Source: JAFAGX01 sp035624215 (GTDB lineage Bacteria > Acidobacteriota > Terriglobia > Terriglobales > Acidobacteriaceae). Taken from it: 5,234 bases of DNA. The stretch covers positions 1-5,234 of the forward strand of contig DASPRY010000062.1 in assembly GCA_035624215.1 (NCBI GenBank). Direction: 5' to 3'. The first letter of the stretch is position 1. Each line of letters starts with the position of its first letter. Below are positions 1 through 5,072 of this stretch, in pieces. The notes under the pieces are model-generated. The model did no database searches. It worked only from the letters and a program-made list of their open reading frames with translations, and was not told the DNA's origin. The translations under genes were made by a program, and so were the position numbers.

Positions 1-738
1 GGATTTCTTTACCGTCGCGCCGACCGCATTGTTGTCGTAACACCTGCTTTCATGGATCACTTGATCCGGCACTGGAACGTTCCCGCAGCAAAGATTTCCG
101 TGGTCGAGAATGGAGTGGAGACCGATCTTTTCCGGCTCGATCCGGCAGCGATGGAAGTGCGAAAGCAACTAAAGGTCGAAGACCGTTTCTTGATTTGTTA
201 TATCGGCACGATGGGCAACGCTCATGGACTGGAGACTTTGATTGCCGCCGCCGAAGAACTACAGACTGGGTTGCCGCGCGCGATGTTCTTACTGATTGGA
301 GAAGGTGCGGAAAAGGAACGGATCGTGGAGCTCGCCGCAGGGCGCGGACTCAGCAACATGCGGTTTCTCAGCCAGCAGCCGCGGGAATGGATCCCCGCCT
401 ATATTTCGGCTGCCGATCTCTGCCTGGTCATGCTGAAAAAGACTGAGTTGTTCAAGACGGTGATTCCCACCAAGCTTCTCGAATACATGGCGTGCGAACG
501 GCCGGTCATCGTCGCTGTCGACGGGCAGGCCCGGCAGATTGCCGAAGAGGCTGGCGCCGGCGTCTTTGTGGAACCCGAGGACAGCAAAGCGTTGGTGAAA
601 GCGATCCTCAACTTGGCGAAGGACCCCGAGCACAGGAGAGAAATGGGAGCCAAGGGGCGCCAATACATCGTCAATAAGCTTTCGCGCGAAAAGACGGCGC
701 GGGACTACATCGCCGCGCTGGAATCGTTCCGTGAGTAG
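1..738 (+). CDS. Glycosyltransferase family 4 (WbuB-like), 3' part only
   Basis: This is the C-terminal 245 residues of a GT-B fold glycosyltransferase. The frame is open from base 1 (GFLYRRADRIVVVTPAF), so the ATG at 52 is internal and the true start lies outside the window. The segment ADRIVVVTPAF is the usual end of the N-terminal Rossmann domain. YIGTMGNAHGLETLI (about 199-243) opens the nucleotide-sugar-binding domain, and PTKLLEYMACERPVI (about 466-510) is the donor-site helix. In this helix the first Glu of the common GT4 E-x7-E motif is a Thr and the second Glu is kept, as I recall for WbuB-type members with a P[ST]K..EY motif. Family knowledge says such enzymes add a sugar from an NDP-sugar to a lipid-linked glycan at the cytoplasmic membrane face. 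The substrate cannot be read from sequence. It faces the polysaccharide export gene tail to tail, 128 bp apart, which supports a glycan locus. The family call is secure; donor and acceptor are unknown. Confidence 0.9.
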   Translation, partial: GFLYRRADRIVVVTPAFMDHLIRHWNVPAAKISVVENGVETDLFRLDPAAMEVRKQLKVEDRFLICYIGTMGNAHGLETLIAAAEELQTGLPRAMFLLIGEGAEKERIVELAAGRGLSNMRFLSQQPREWIPAYISAADLCLVMLKKTELFKTVIPTKLLEYMACERPVIVAVDGQARQIAEEAGAGVFVEPEDSKALVKAILNLAKDPEHRREMGAKGRQYIVNKLSREKTARDYIAALESFRE

Positions 739-799
739 CCTTGGGACTAACGGCGAAAAGATGGGACACGGCAAATGAAATGACCGCGGGCAGAGCCTA

Positions 800-835
800 C
801 CCCGTTTTTGCAGACGCCCGAGCGAAAACGAGGGG
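800..835. terminator. Imperfect stem-loop between convergent genes, possible terminator
   Basis: CCCCGTTTTTGC (800-811) can pair with GCGAAAACGAGGGG (822-835), with a two-base bulge, one mismatch and a ten-base loop. It sits between the stops of the glycosyltransferase (738) and the export gene (867), where a shared bidirectional terminator would be expected. There is no clear U-tract on either side, so this is a weak call based mainly on position. Confidence 0.25.
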
Positions 836-866
836 GGAAGTCTAAGAGAGTGCTGCGCCACACGTC

Positions 867-1853
867 TTACTGAACAGCTAAAACTGCCAAGGCGGTGGAC
901 ATCGCCACGGCTACCTCCGCAGTGCGATATGCCGCAGCTTTGCTTGCGCTTCCGGGTACGAACAATATGTCGCCTTTCACCAGGGCCACATCCGGTGCCT
1001 TGGCATAAAGTATCTTCTTGAGCTTGATGGGTATTTCCTGAACCCCGTTCGGCGTCTGCCGGATGATCCTGGTCTTGTTCAAGGCAGCGGTGCGGGTACC
1101 GCCGCCGGCCAGCGCCAGGGCTTTGAGAACACTGATGGCGTTGTCCTCTGAAACTAGAAACCCGCTGGGACGCTGCACGTCGCCCACCACATAAACGATG
1201 CCGGCGCGAGAAACAATGATCAAGTCTCCCGGATAGATATCCACGTTGTCTTTGGTATCTTCCGCCAGGTTGTTAGACGTCAGCTGGAGTTCAACCTTCT
1301 GACCGGGATCTCCGTGATGTTCGATGGTGATAATGCGGCCTGCCTTCTCGGTGAATCCTCCGGCCGCAGAAACCAAGTCGAAAAGACGGCGATCGCCAAT
1401 CGCAGGGTAGGCTCCGGGACGATTGACCTCACCCACCATCGTGATGGCTTGCGAGGCGGATTCATCGACGAAAATGGAAACGTGCGGGCCGCGGACAAAG
1501 CCTCCACCTTCCAGCCGCTTTTGGATCACCGTCTGTGCTTCATCGGTAGTCAGGCCGTCAACGTGAACATAGTCGATCAGGGGAAGGTAGACGTCTCCGG
1601 AACCACCGACGCGCGTCTTGACCGAGAGTTCGGGCACTCCGAACACATTGATTTCGATCAGATCGCCGATGCCCAGCTTCACATTGGAATTAGGGAGCAG
1701 ACGAGGGGATCGGGGCGAAGCGGCTTCATTGGCAGGCGCGGACTGCGGCGCCTCCCCCGTGGCCGGTGTCTGCGCAAGAAGGTGGAGGCTGCACAAAGCA
1801 ACAAAAAACACGCACACGCTCTGGAAAAGGGAGCGACGCTTCCGCTCGGACAT
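867..1853 (-). CDS. Polysaccharide export protein (Wza-like, Poly_export plus SLBB)
   Basis: A 328-residue secreted protein of the outer-membrane polysaccharide exporter family. Residues 1-28 look like a signal peptide (SERKRR, then a hydrophobic core ending in LLAQ). After a Pro/Ala-rich linker (29-55), the Poly_export domain runs from about 57 to 130 (LGIGDLIEINVFG, DVYLPLIDYVHVDGLT). Two SLBB-type beta-grasp domains follow, beginning at ITMVGEVNRPGAYP (137) and VYVVGDVQRPSGF (220) and running to about 300. A hydrophobic C-terminal helix (311-328) resembles the pore-forming helix of Wza. No lipobox cysteine is visible, unlike E. coli Wza. The ATG at 1853 is backed by AGGAG seven bases upstream. 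Family members form an oligomeric channel guiding polymer from the inner-membrane synthase or Wzc-type kinase across the envelope. No Wzc partner is in the window. The gene is divergent from the lipid-linked sugar transferase, in keeping with one EPS locus. Confidence 0.92.
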   Translation of the reverse strand: MSERKRRSLFQSVCVFFVALCSLHLLAQTPATGEAPQSAPANEAASPRSPRLLPNSNVKLGIGDLIEINVFGVPELSVKTRVGGSGDVYLPLIDYVHVDGLTTDEAQTVIQKRLEGGGFVRGPHVSIFVDESASQAITMVGEVNRPGAYPAIGDRRLFDLVSAAGGFTEKAGRIITIEHHGDPGQKVELQLTSNNLAEDTKDNVDIYPGDLIIVSRAGIVYVVGDVQRPSGFLVSEDNAISVLKALALAGGGTRTAALNKTRIIRQTPNGVQEIPIKLKKILYAKAPDVALVKGDILFVPGSASKAAAYRTAEVAVAMSTALAVLAVQ

Positions 1854-1860
1854 ACTGCGA

Positions 1861-1865
1861 CTCCT
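1861..1865 (-). promoter_or_regulatory. Ribosome binding site of the export gene
   Basis: On the minus strand AGGAG lies seven bases before the ATG at 1853, which fixes that start. A TAGACT box further upstream (1889-1884) could be a -10, but I see no fitting -35. Confidence 0.7.
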
Positions 1866-1979
1866 GAATTTTCGCGTATGTCGAGTCTAACACACGCAAC
1901 CCGCTAAAATCGGCGCAGAGCGCTCTGTTTCACAGCCCCAGGACCAACAGTAATTAACCAAGAAATGCAGCATTAGTAG

Positions 1980-2009
1980 TTGCTTATCGAGGGCCACGAG
2001 TTGTATAGT
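1980..2009 (+). promoter_or_regulatory. Possible sigma70-type promoter for the sugar transferase
   Basis: TTGCTT (1980-1985) and TATAGT (2004-2009) are separated by 18 bases. The -10 matches the consensus in five of six positions; the -35 matches in only three. A start near 2016 would give a leader of about 117 bases containing the hairpin at 2050-2067. Tentative. Confidence 0.3.
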
Positions 2010-2049
2010 TCCAGAAAACTTACATCTGGATTTCGTCACAGGCAACATT

Positions 2050-2067
2050 GACGGGGGGAACCCCGTC
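2050..2067 (+). promoter_or_regulatory. Perfect 7-bp hairpin with GGAA (GNRA) loop in probable 5' leader
   Basis: GACGGGG (2050-2056) pairs exactly with CCCCGTC (2061-2067) around the loop GGAA, a member of the stable GNRA class. It ends 65 bases before the TTG start of the transferase. No U-tract follows, so an intrinsic terminator is unlikely. It may be a leader RNA structure that stabilises the message or controls it. The structure is plain in the sequence; a function is inferred. Confidence 0.4.
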
Positions 2068-2115
2068 TAACCGAAACTGCATCGCACGCGGTCTGGGATG
2101 CGGGATGTTTCAGCC

Positions 2116-2123
2116 GGAAGGGG
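2116..2123 (+). promoter_or_regulatory. Ribosome binding site selecting a TTG start
   Basis: The purine run GGAAGGGG ends nine bases before the TTG at 2133. No ATG or GTG lies in frame between it and the first transmembrane segment, and the ATG at 2105 is in another frame. This supports TTG as the start codon of the transferase. Confidence 0.6.
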
Positions 2124-2132
2124 ACTCTGATT

Positions 2133-3677
2133 TTGGCGCTCCTGTTTTTTGCATTGTTTGCATTCTCGCTGGCCGTATCGTTTGTGGCAACGCGTGTAGT
2201 GCGAGACATGGCGACCCGCAGAGGCTGGGTTTTCATGCCGCAAAACGGACGGCATGTCCATCAGGCTCCGCTTCCGCGGTTGGGAGGCTTGGCGATTTTC
2301 CTCGCTTTCTCGGTTAGCTTGGGCGTCTGGTTGGGTCTTTCTCTCGTATTTCCCCGCCTCCTCGATGGACTCGCTCCCGCGATGCTTCTCCGTATCTATG
2401 TTCCGGCCTGCCTGATTTTTTGTCTCGGCATCTACGATGATCTCCGCGGCGCGGGTCCGTATTTGAAATTTACCGTGCAGGCGATCGCCGCTGCCATGCT
2501 GTTCGCCGGGGGGATGCGCGTTCTCGATCTGCCACTGATCTTCGGATCCTACTCATTGCCATGGTTCGTCGGGTTACCGCTCACGGTATTGTGGGTGATG
2601 GCGGTTACCAATGCATTCAATCTCATCGATGGCCTGGATGGTTTGGCTGCGGGATCGGCCTTATTTTCGACGATGGTTTTTTTTGTCTGCGCGCTGGTTA
2701 ATCATTCGTGGCTGGGCTCGCTGATGAGCCTGACACTCGCCGGCGCCATTCTGGGATTCCTGCGCTTCAACTTCAATCCGGCGACGATTTTCCTGGGAGA
2801 CTCCGGCAGCCTGTTCATCGGTTTCATGCTCAGCGCGCTGGCTCTGGCCGGAGCGCAGAAAGCGCCGACGTTCGTAGCGGTCGCCATCCCGGTCGTCTCG
2901 TTTGGATTGCCAATTCTGGAAACCTTGCTGTCCATCCTGCGGCGGCTGATCAGCGGGCGTCCGATTTTCACCGCCGATCGCGAACACATCCACCACAAAT
3001 TGCTGCAAATGGGTTTTTCGCATCGGCAGGTGGTCATTGTTCTCTACGCTGTCTCGGCGGTGTTCGCCATGCTTAGCCTGTTCCTGCTTTGGCCCACGGG
3101 CAGCACCCTGGGACTGGTGCTGGCAGTCGTCGGGACGGGCATCTGGCTGGGAGTGCAACACCTGAACTACCTCGAGTTCGGCGAATTGCGGCGAGTGGCG
3201 CAGCGCACCATTGACCAGCGGCAGATCGTGATCAACAATCTTTCCGTGCGCCGCGCGGTCGAGGAACTCAAAGTGGCCGGCGATTTCAATCAGGTGCGAA
3301 GCGTCGTGGTTGCCGCCTTCAATAGCAACGATTTCGATGGATTTGAGTTGCATCTTAAGTCGCTTCCCGGTGATCAAGCGAAACCCACAGAAACCAACCG
3401 TTACTTTCACTGGAACAAGTTTCCTCACATGGCACCAGTTTCCAACGAGCCTTCGTGGAAGCTGACGCTGGACTTGGTGACAACTTCGAACCGACACCGC
3501 GGCTCACTCGTCATCTATCGCACTTATAGCCAGCGTGATCTTCAACTCGACGTCAACCTCCTGATTTCCGAGTTTCCTTTTACTCTCGCCGACGCGCTCG
3601 ATCGTGTGCTGACCATGCCCGAGATTCTCATGCCGGCAGCACAAAGCGACCAGCCGTTTCTTGCCGCAAACCTCTAG
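2133..3677 (+). CDS. MraY/WecA-family polyprenyl-phosphate sugar-1-phosphate transferase with C-terminal extension
   Basis: A multi-pass inner-membrane enzyme (514 residues) of the glycosyl transferase family 4 type (PF00953 family). Such enzymes transfer a sugar-1-phosphate, typically GlcNAc-1-P or similar, from UDP-sugar to undecaprenyl phosphate as the first step of glycan assembly. Visible hallmarks are PRLGGLAI (48-55), the Mg-binding pair Asp102-Asp103 in YDDLRG, NAFNLIDGLDGLAAG (160-174) with Asp166 and Asp169, FLGDSG (220-225), and the HIHH loop (285-288) after PIFTADRE. The HIHH loop and overall look favour WecA/TagO-like members over peptidoglycan MraY. About ten hydrophobic segments span residues 1-345. 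Residues about 346-514 are soluble, begin with a likely amphipathic or coiled-coil helix, and are unusual: WecA enzymes normally end near 350-370. The TTG start is supported by GGAAGGGG upstream and an immediate transmembrane helix. It likely initiates the polymer exported by the divergent Wza-like protein. Confidence 0.9.
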   Translation: MALLFFALFAFSLAVSFVATRVVRDMATRRGWVFMPQNGRHVHQAPLPRLGGLAIFLAFSVSLGVWLGLSLVFPRLLDGLAPAMLLRIYVPACLIFCLGIYDDLRGAGPYLKFTVQAIAAAMLFAGGMRVLDLPLIFGSYSLPWFVGLPLTVLWVMAVTNAFNLIDGLDGLAAGSALFSTMVFFVCALVNHSWLGSLMSLTLAGAILGFLRFNFNPATIFLGDSGSLFIGFMLSALALAGAQKAPTFVAVAIPVVSFGLPILETLLSILRRLISGRPIFTADREHIHHKLLQMGFSHRQVVIVLYAVSAVFAMLSLFLLWPTGSTLGLVLAVVGTGIWLGVQHLNYLEFGELRRVAQRTIDQRQIVINNLSVRRAVEELKVAGDFNQVRSVVVAAFNSNDFDGFELHLKSLPGDQAKPTETNRYFHWNKFPHMAPVSNEPSWKLTLDLVTTSNRHRGSLVIYRTYSQRDLQLDVNLLISEFPFTLADALDRVLTMPEILMPAAQSDQPFLAANL

Positions 3678-3936
3678 CGAACTGGTGGAACAGGTGCGCA
3701 ACGGCGTCACGTGGAGCAAATTGCGGAGCGACCTGGTTTTGAATGTGACAAGAACTCATGTCTGACAGCCCTGAGCAACTATATCGACGAATTTGTCGTC
3801 GACGCGTTCGGCTTGAGAAGCTTCCCGCCGTTTTACATCAGGCAATGTCCCAGACGCACAAAGACCGAGATAAACAAGATCGGCCTTCAAATCACACCTT
3901 GAGCGGTTAGTGGCCTGTTTACGAAATGAGTCTAGA
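3678..3936. other. Gap without a defensible gene, perhaps eroded coding sequence
   Basis: I see no recognisable product here on either strand. Bases 3679-3762 read without a stop in the +1 frame relative to the preceding transferase, with mostly G or C at third positions for the first 19 codons, then stop at TGA 3763-3765. The 63-codon frame from GTG 3711 and the opposite 63-codon frame both lack a plausible start signal and any known motif. A small inverted repeat, TCGACGA / TCGTCGA (3784-3790 / 3796-3802, five-base loop), has no U-tract. The promoter of the next gene should lie near the right end. Confidence 0.5.
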
Positions 3937-3938
3937 AT
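3933..3938 (+). promoter_or_regulatory. -10-like TAGAAT box immediately before the next gene
   Basis: TAGAAT ends seven bases before the ATG at 3946 and overlaps the alternative ATG at 3937. It matches TATAAT in five of six positions, but I find no good -35 at 16-18 bases upstream. If it is a real -10, transcription would begin almost on the ATG at 3946. The arrangement mirrors that of the STAS gene downstream. Confidence 0.3.
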
Positions 3939-3945
3939 GACTGAC

Positions 3946-4392
3946 ATGAAGAAACATTTTTCGATCGTAAGTGCGGTGGTGATCGTGCTCGGGTTTGGTC
4001 TGGTTGGGTGGGCGCGAGCTCAGGAGTATGAGGGGCCGATGTCAGCATTGCGGTTTGTGGTGATGCGCGACTACAACGGCAAGCCGGTGAGGGATGCGGC
4101 GGTGGTACTGCATCCCGTGGATCGGAAGGGCAAGCAGTCGCGCGGTGGTATGGAGTTGAAGACGGACAGCGATGGGCGGGCGAATATTGACGGGATTCCG
4201 TATGGTCCGCTGCGGGTGCAGGTACTGGCGCCGGGTTTTCAAACTTTTGGGGAAGACTACGAGATCAACAAGCCGGAGTTGGAGATTACGGTGAAGTTGA
4301 AGCGTCCGGCGCGACAGTACTCGACGTACGGGAATCAGGGAGACGCGAAGAAAGATGACGACAAGAAACCGGCGGAGCAGAAACCGCAGTAA
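3946..4392 (+). CDS. Secreted carboxypeptidase-regulatory-like domain protein
   Basis: A 148-residue exported protein. Residues 1-25 form a classic signal peptide: MKKH, a hydrophobic stretch (6-21), then WARA with predicted cleavage before Gln26. Residues about 34-118 form one beta-sandwich domain of the CarboxypepD_reg / Cna-B-like type. Its signatures are LRFVVMRDYNGKPVRDAAVVLHPV, TDSDGRANIDGIPYGPLRVQVLAPGFQ and a final strand LEITVKLKR. The last 30 residues (119-148) are a charged, probably disordered Lys/Asp/Pro tail. Such domains occur alone or at the N-terminus of TonB-dependent receptors; alone, their role is usually unknown, and none is claimed. Start choice: ATG 3946 gives the cleanest signal peptide; ATG 3937 (MTD prefix) and GTG 3910 are also in frame and none has a convincing Shine-Dalgarno. 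The coding strand is markedly G-rich compared with the glycan genes. Its 3' end seems to be partly duplicated just downstream. Confidence 0.82.
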   Translation: MKKHFSIVSAVVIVLGFGLVGWARAQEYEGPMSALRFVVMRDYNGKPVRDAAVVLHPVDRKGKQSRGGMELKTDSDGRANIDGIPYGPLRVQVLAPGFQTFGEDYEINKPELEITVKLKRPARQYSTYGNQGDAKKDDDKKPAEQKPQ

Positions 4393-4450
4393 AGCGCCTG
4401 GGCGGGCAGTACTCGGTTACGAGGATCACGGGGACGATAAGAAACCGCAG
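4300..4450 (+). repeat. Decayed tandem duplication of the 3' end of the preceding gene
   Basis: The segment beginning at 4301 (AGCGTCCGGC...) recurs at 4393 (AGCGCCTGGG...), a 92-base offset. By hand alignment, CAGTACTCG is identical (4315-4323 and 4407-4415), and TACG followed by about 15 bases ending GGGxGACG matches with few changes. GAC-GA-AAGAAACCG recurs near 4350-4364 and 4433-4446 after an apparent deletion in copy two. Copy one encodes the C-terminal tail QYSTYGNQGD...KKP; copy two, read with one frame change, gives QYS / YEDHGDDKKPQK. Copy two lies beyond the TAA stop, so it is non-coding now. Confidence 0.55.
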
Positions 4451-4485
4451 AAAGGTGCGGGAGGAAGGAATTGTATTGCTGGGAG

Positions 4486-4514
4486 GTGACAAGGAGAGTC
4501 GGGTACCCTACAAT
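4486..4514 (+). promoter_or_regulatory. Sigma70-type promoter of the STAS gene, probably leaderless
   Basis: GTGACA (4486-4491) and TACAAT (4509-4514) each match the consensus in five of six positions and are exactly 17 bases apart. Transcription should start near 4521, two bases before the ATG at 4523. The AAGGAG at 4491-4496 lies in the spacer, 26 bases before the ATG, so it would not be in the mRNA and is too far away to serve as ribosome binding site. Confidence 0.6.
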
Positions 4515-4522
4515 CGGCTCCC

Positions 4523-4885
4523 ATGGGATTGCAGGACCTTACCGTCGAGCGCTATGAAGGAGTGGCGGACGATCAGCGGATTTTGTTGCTGCGCGGGCCG
4601 ATTACGATTGAAACTGCGCCGCGGTTCGAGCAGGCGGTTCACCACGAGCACGCGGATACGATGATTCTGGATTTGACGGACGTCCCTTACATCGATTCGG
4701 TGGGATTGGGGTCGCTGGTGAGGGTTTACGTATCGCATCAGAAAACGGGACGATGTCTGGTGCTGACAGGTGTGAAGCCGCGGGTGCGCAAGATAATGGA
4801 AATGACCAAGGTGAACGAATTCTTTGTGACGTTTGGCACGACATGGGAGGCGGTGGAAGCGCTGGCTAACACCGGGACGGCATGA
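4523..4885 (+). CDS. STAS-domain anti-sigma-factor antagonist (SpoIIAA/RsbV-like)
   Basis: A 120-residue cytoplasmic single STAS domain. LTVERYEG / RILLLRGPITIETAPRFEQAV (6-39) is the first beta-hairpin and helix. MILDLTDVPYIDSVGLGSLV (47-66) carries the phosphorylation-site loop, with Ser59 straight after Asp58, the place of the phosphorylated Ser in SpoIIAA and RsbV. LVLTGVKPRVRKIMEMTKVNEFF (79-101) is the later strand and helix. Family knowledge: the unphosphorylated protein binds a HATPase anti-sigma kinase and frees a sigma factor; phosphorylation on the Ser turns it off. The intact Asp-Ser suggests it is still switchable. No kinase, phosphatase or sigma gene is in the window, so the partner is unknown. 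ATG 4523 is the first possible start in the frame after TGA 4487, and the domain begins at once. It converges with the minus-strand genes at the right edge. Confidence 0.88.
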   Translation: MGLQDLTVERYEGVADDQRILLLRGPITIETAPRFEQAVHHEHADTMILDLTDVPYIDSVGLGSLVRVYVSHQKTGRCLVLTGVKPRVRKIMEMTKVNEFFVTFGTTWEAVEALANTGTA

Positions 4886-4931
4886 AGGGAAGTTGGCTAA
4901 GCGGGGGAGCTCACCGGGTGTAGCGCTGGGT

Positions 4932-5072
4932 TCATAATTGCCCGTCAACCCGGAGGCGACAGCCCATGCGTAGTGCGAGTTCTGTGAGGGCCGGGGTGCG
5001 ATCTTTCTTCCACGCGGTGCCGTAGAGAAAATCGGGAAGGGGTGAAGGCGAGTGGGGCATCGAATTATTCAT
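4932..5072 (-). pseudogene. Truncated aldo/keto reductase remnant
   Basis: From ATG at 5072 the minus strand encodes 46 residues ending at TGA 4934-4932. Residues 14-39 read DFLYGTAWKKDRTPAL then TELALRMGCR. This closely resembles the N-terminus of aldo/keto reductases, in which FxYGTAWKxxRT...L...AL..GFR is followed by IDTA. Here the reading departs from the family just where IDTANQ..HY should follow, and then stops. A full enzyme has roughly 270-330 residues; the catalytic Asp, Tyr, Lys and His and the NADPH site are all absent. After the stop only 46 bases separate it from the converging STAS gene, so the rest is not displaced nearby. The ATG overlaps the stop of pncB (ATGA), implying a former translationally coupled pair. 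Most likely a deletion remnant. The family call is from memory of the motif and moderately sure. Confidence 0.6.

Larger units (their letters stand above)
1854..2132. other. Divergent intergenic region, EPS export / sugar transferase
   Basis: No credible gene lies in this 279-bp gap. It should hold the promoters of both flanking divergent genes. Plus-strand candidates are the -10-like TATAGT at 2004-2009 and a hairpin at 2050-2067, both listed separately. The stretch 1945-1985 is relatively AT-rich, as expected for a promoter region. The reading frames crossing its right end are out of frame with the transferase and resemble no protein I know. Confidence 0.6.

Noticed and set aside
289..861. 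190-codon minus-strand frame opposite the glycosyltransferase
   Set aside because: Mostly antisense to the GT4 gene, low-complexity Arg/Pro/His composition, no family resemblance and no ribosome binding site that I could see.
1314..1907. 197-codon plus-strand frame opposite the export gene
   Set aside because: Antisense to a well-supported Poly_export/SLBB gene; composition is that of a shadow frame.
2661..3497. 278-codon open frame on the minus strand inside the transferase gene
   Set aside because: It lies wholly antisense to a gene with full MraY/WecA motifs. Its product is rich in Gln, His, Arg and Asp with no domain, typical of a shadow frame in GC-rich DNA.
3784..3802. Inverted repeat TCGACGA / TCGTCGA as a terminator of the transferase gene
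   Set aside because: The stem is only seven pairs and no run of T follows; it is over 100 bases past the stop and could be chance.
3711..3902. 63-codon frame with GTG start, and the opposing 63-codon frame at 3756-3947
   Set aside because: No Shine-Dalgarno, no recognisable motif, mixed codon use and mutual overlap. Neither can be preferred over non-coding sequence.
4491..4496. AAGGAG as ribosome binding site for the STAS gene
   Set aside because: It is 26 bases from the ATG and falls between the -35 and -10 boxes, so it would be neither transcribed nor correctly spaced.
4508..4948. 146-codon minus-strand frame opposite the STAS gene
   Set aside because: Antisense to a clear STAS domain. 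Its product is His/Arg/Pro-rich without a motif, and its start lies within the aldo/keto reductase remnant in another frame.
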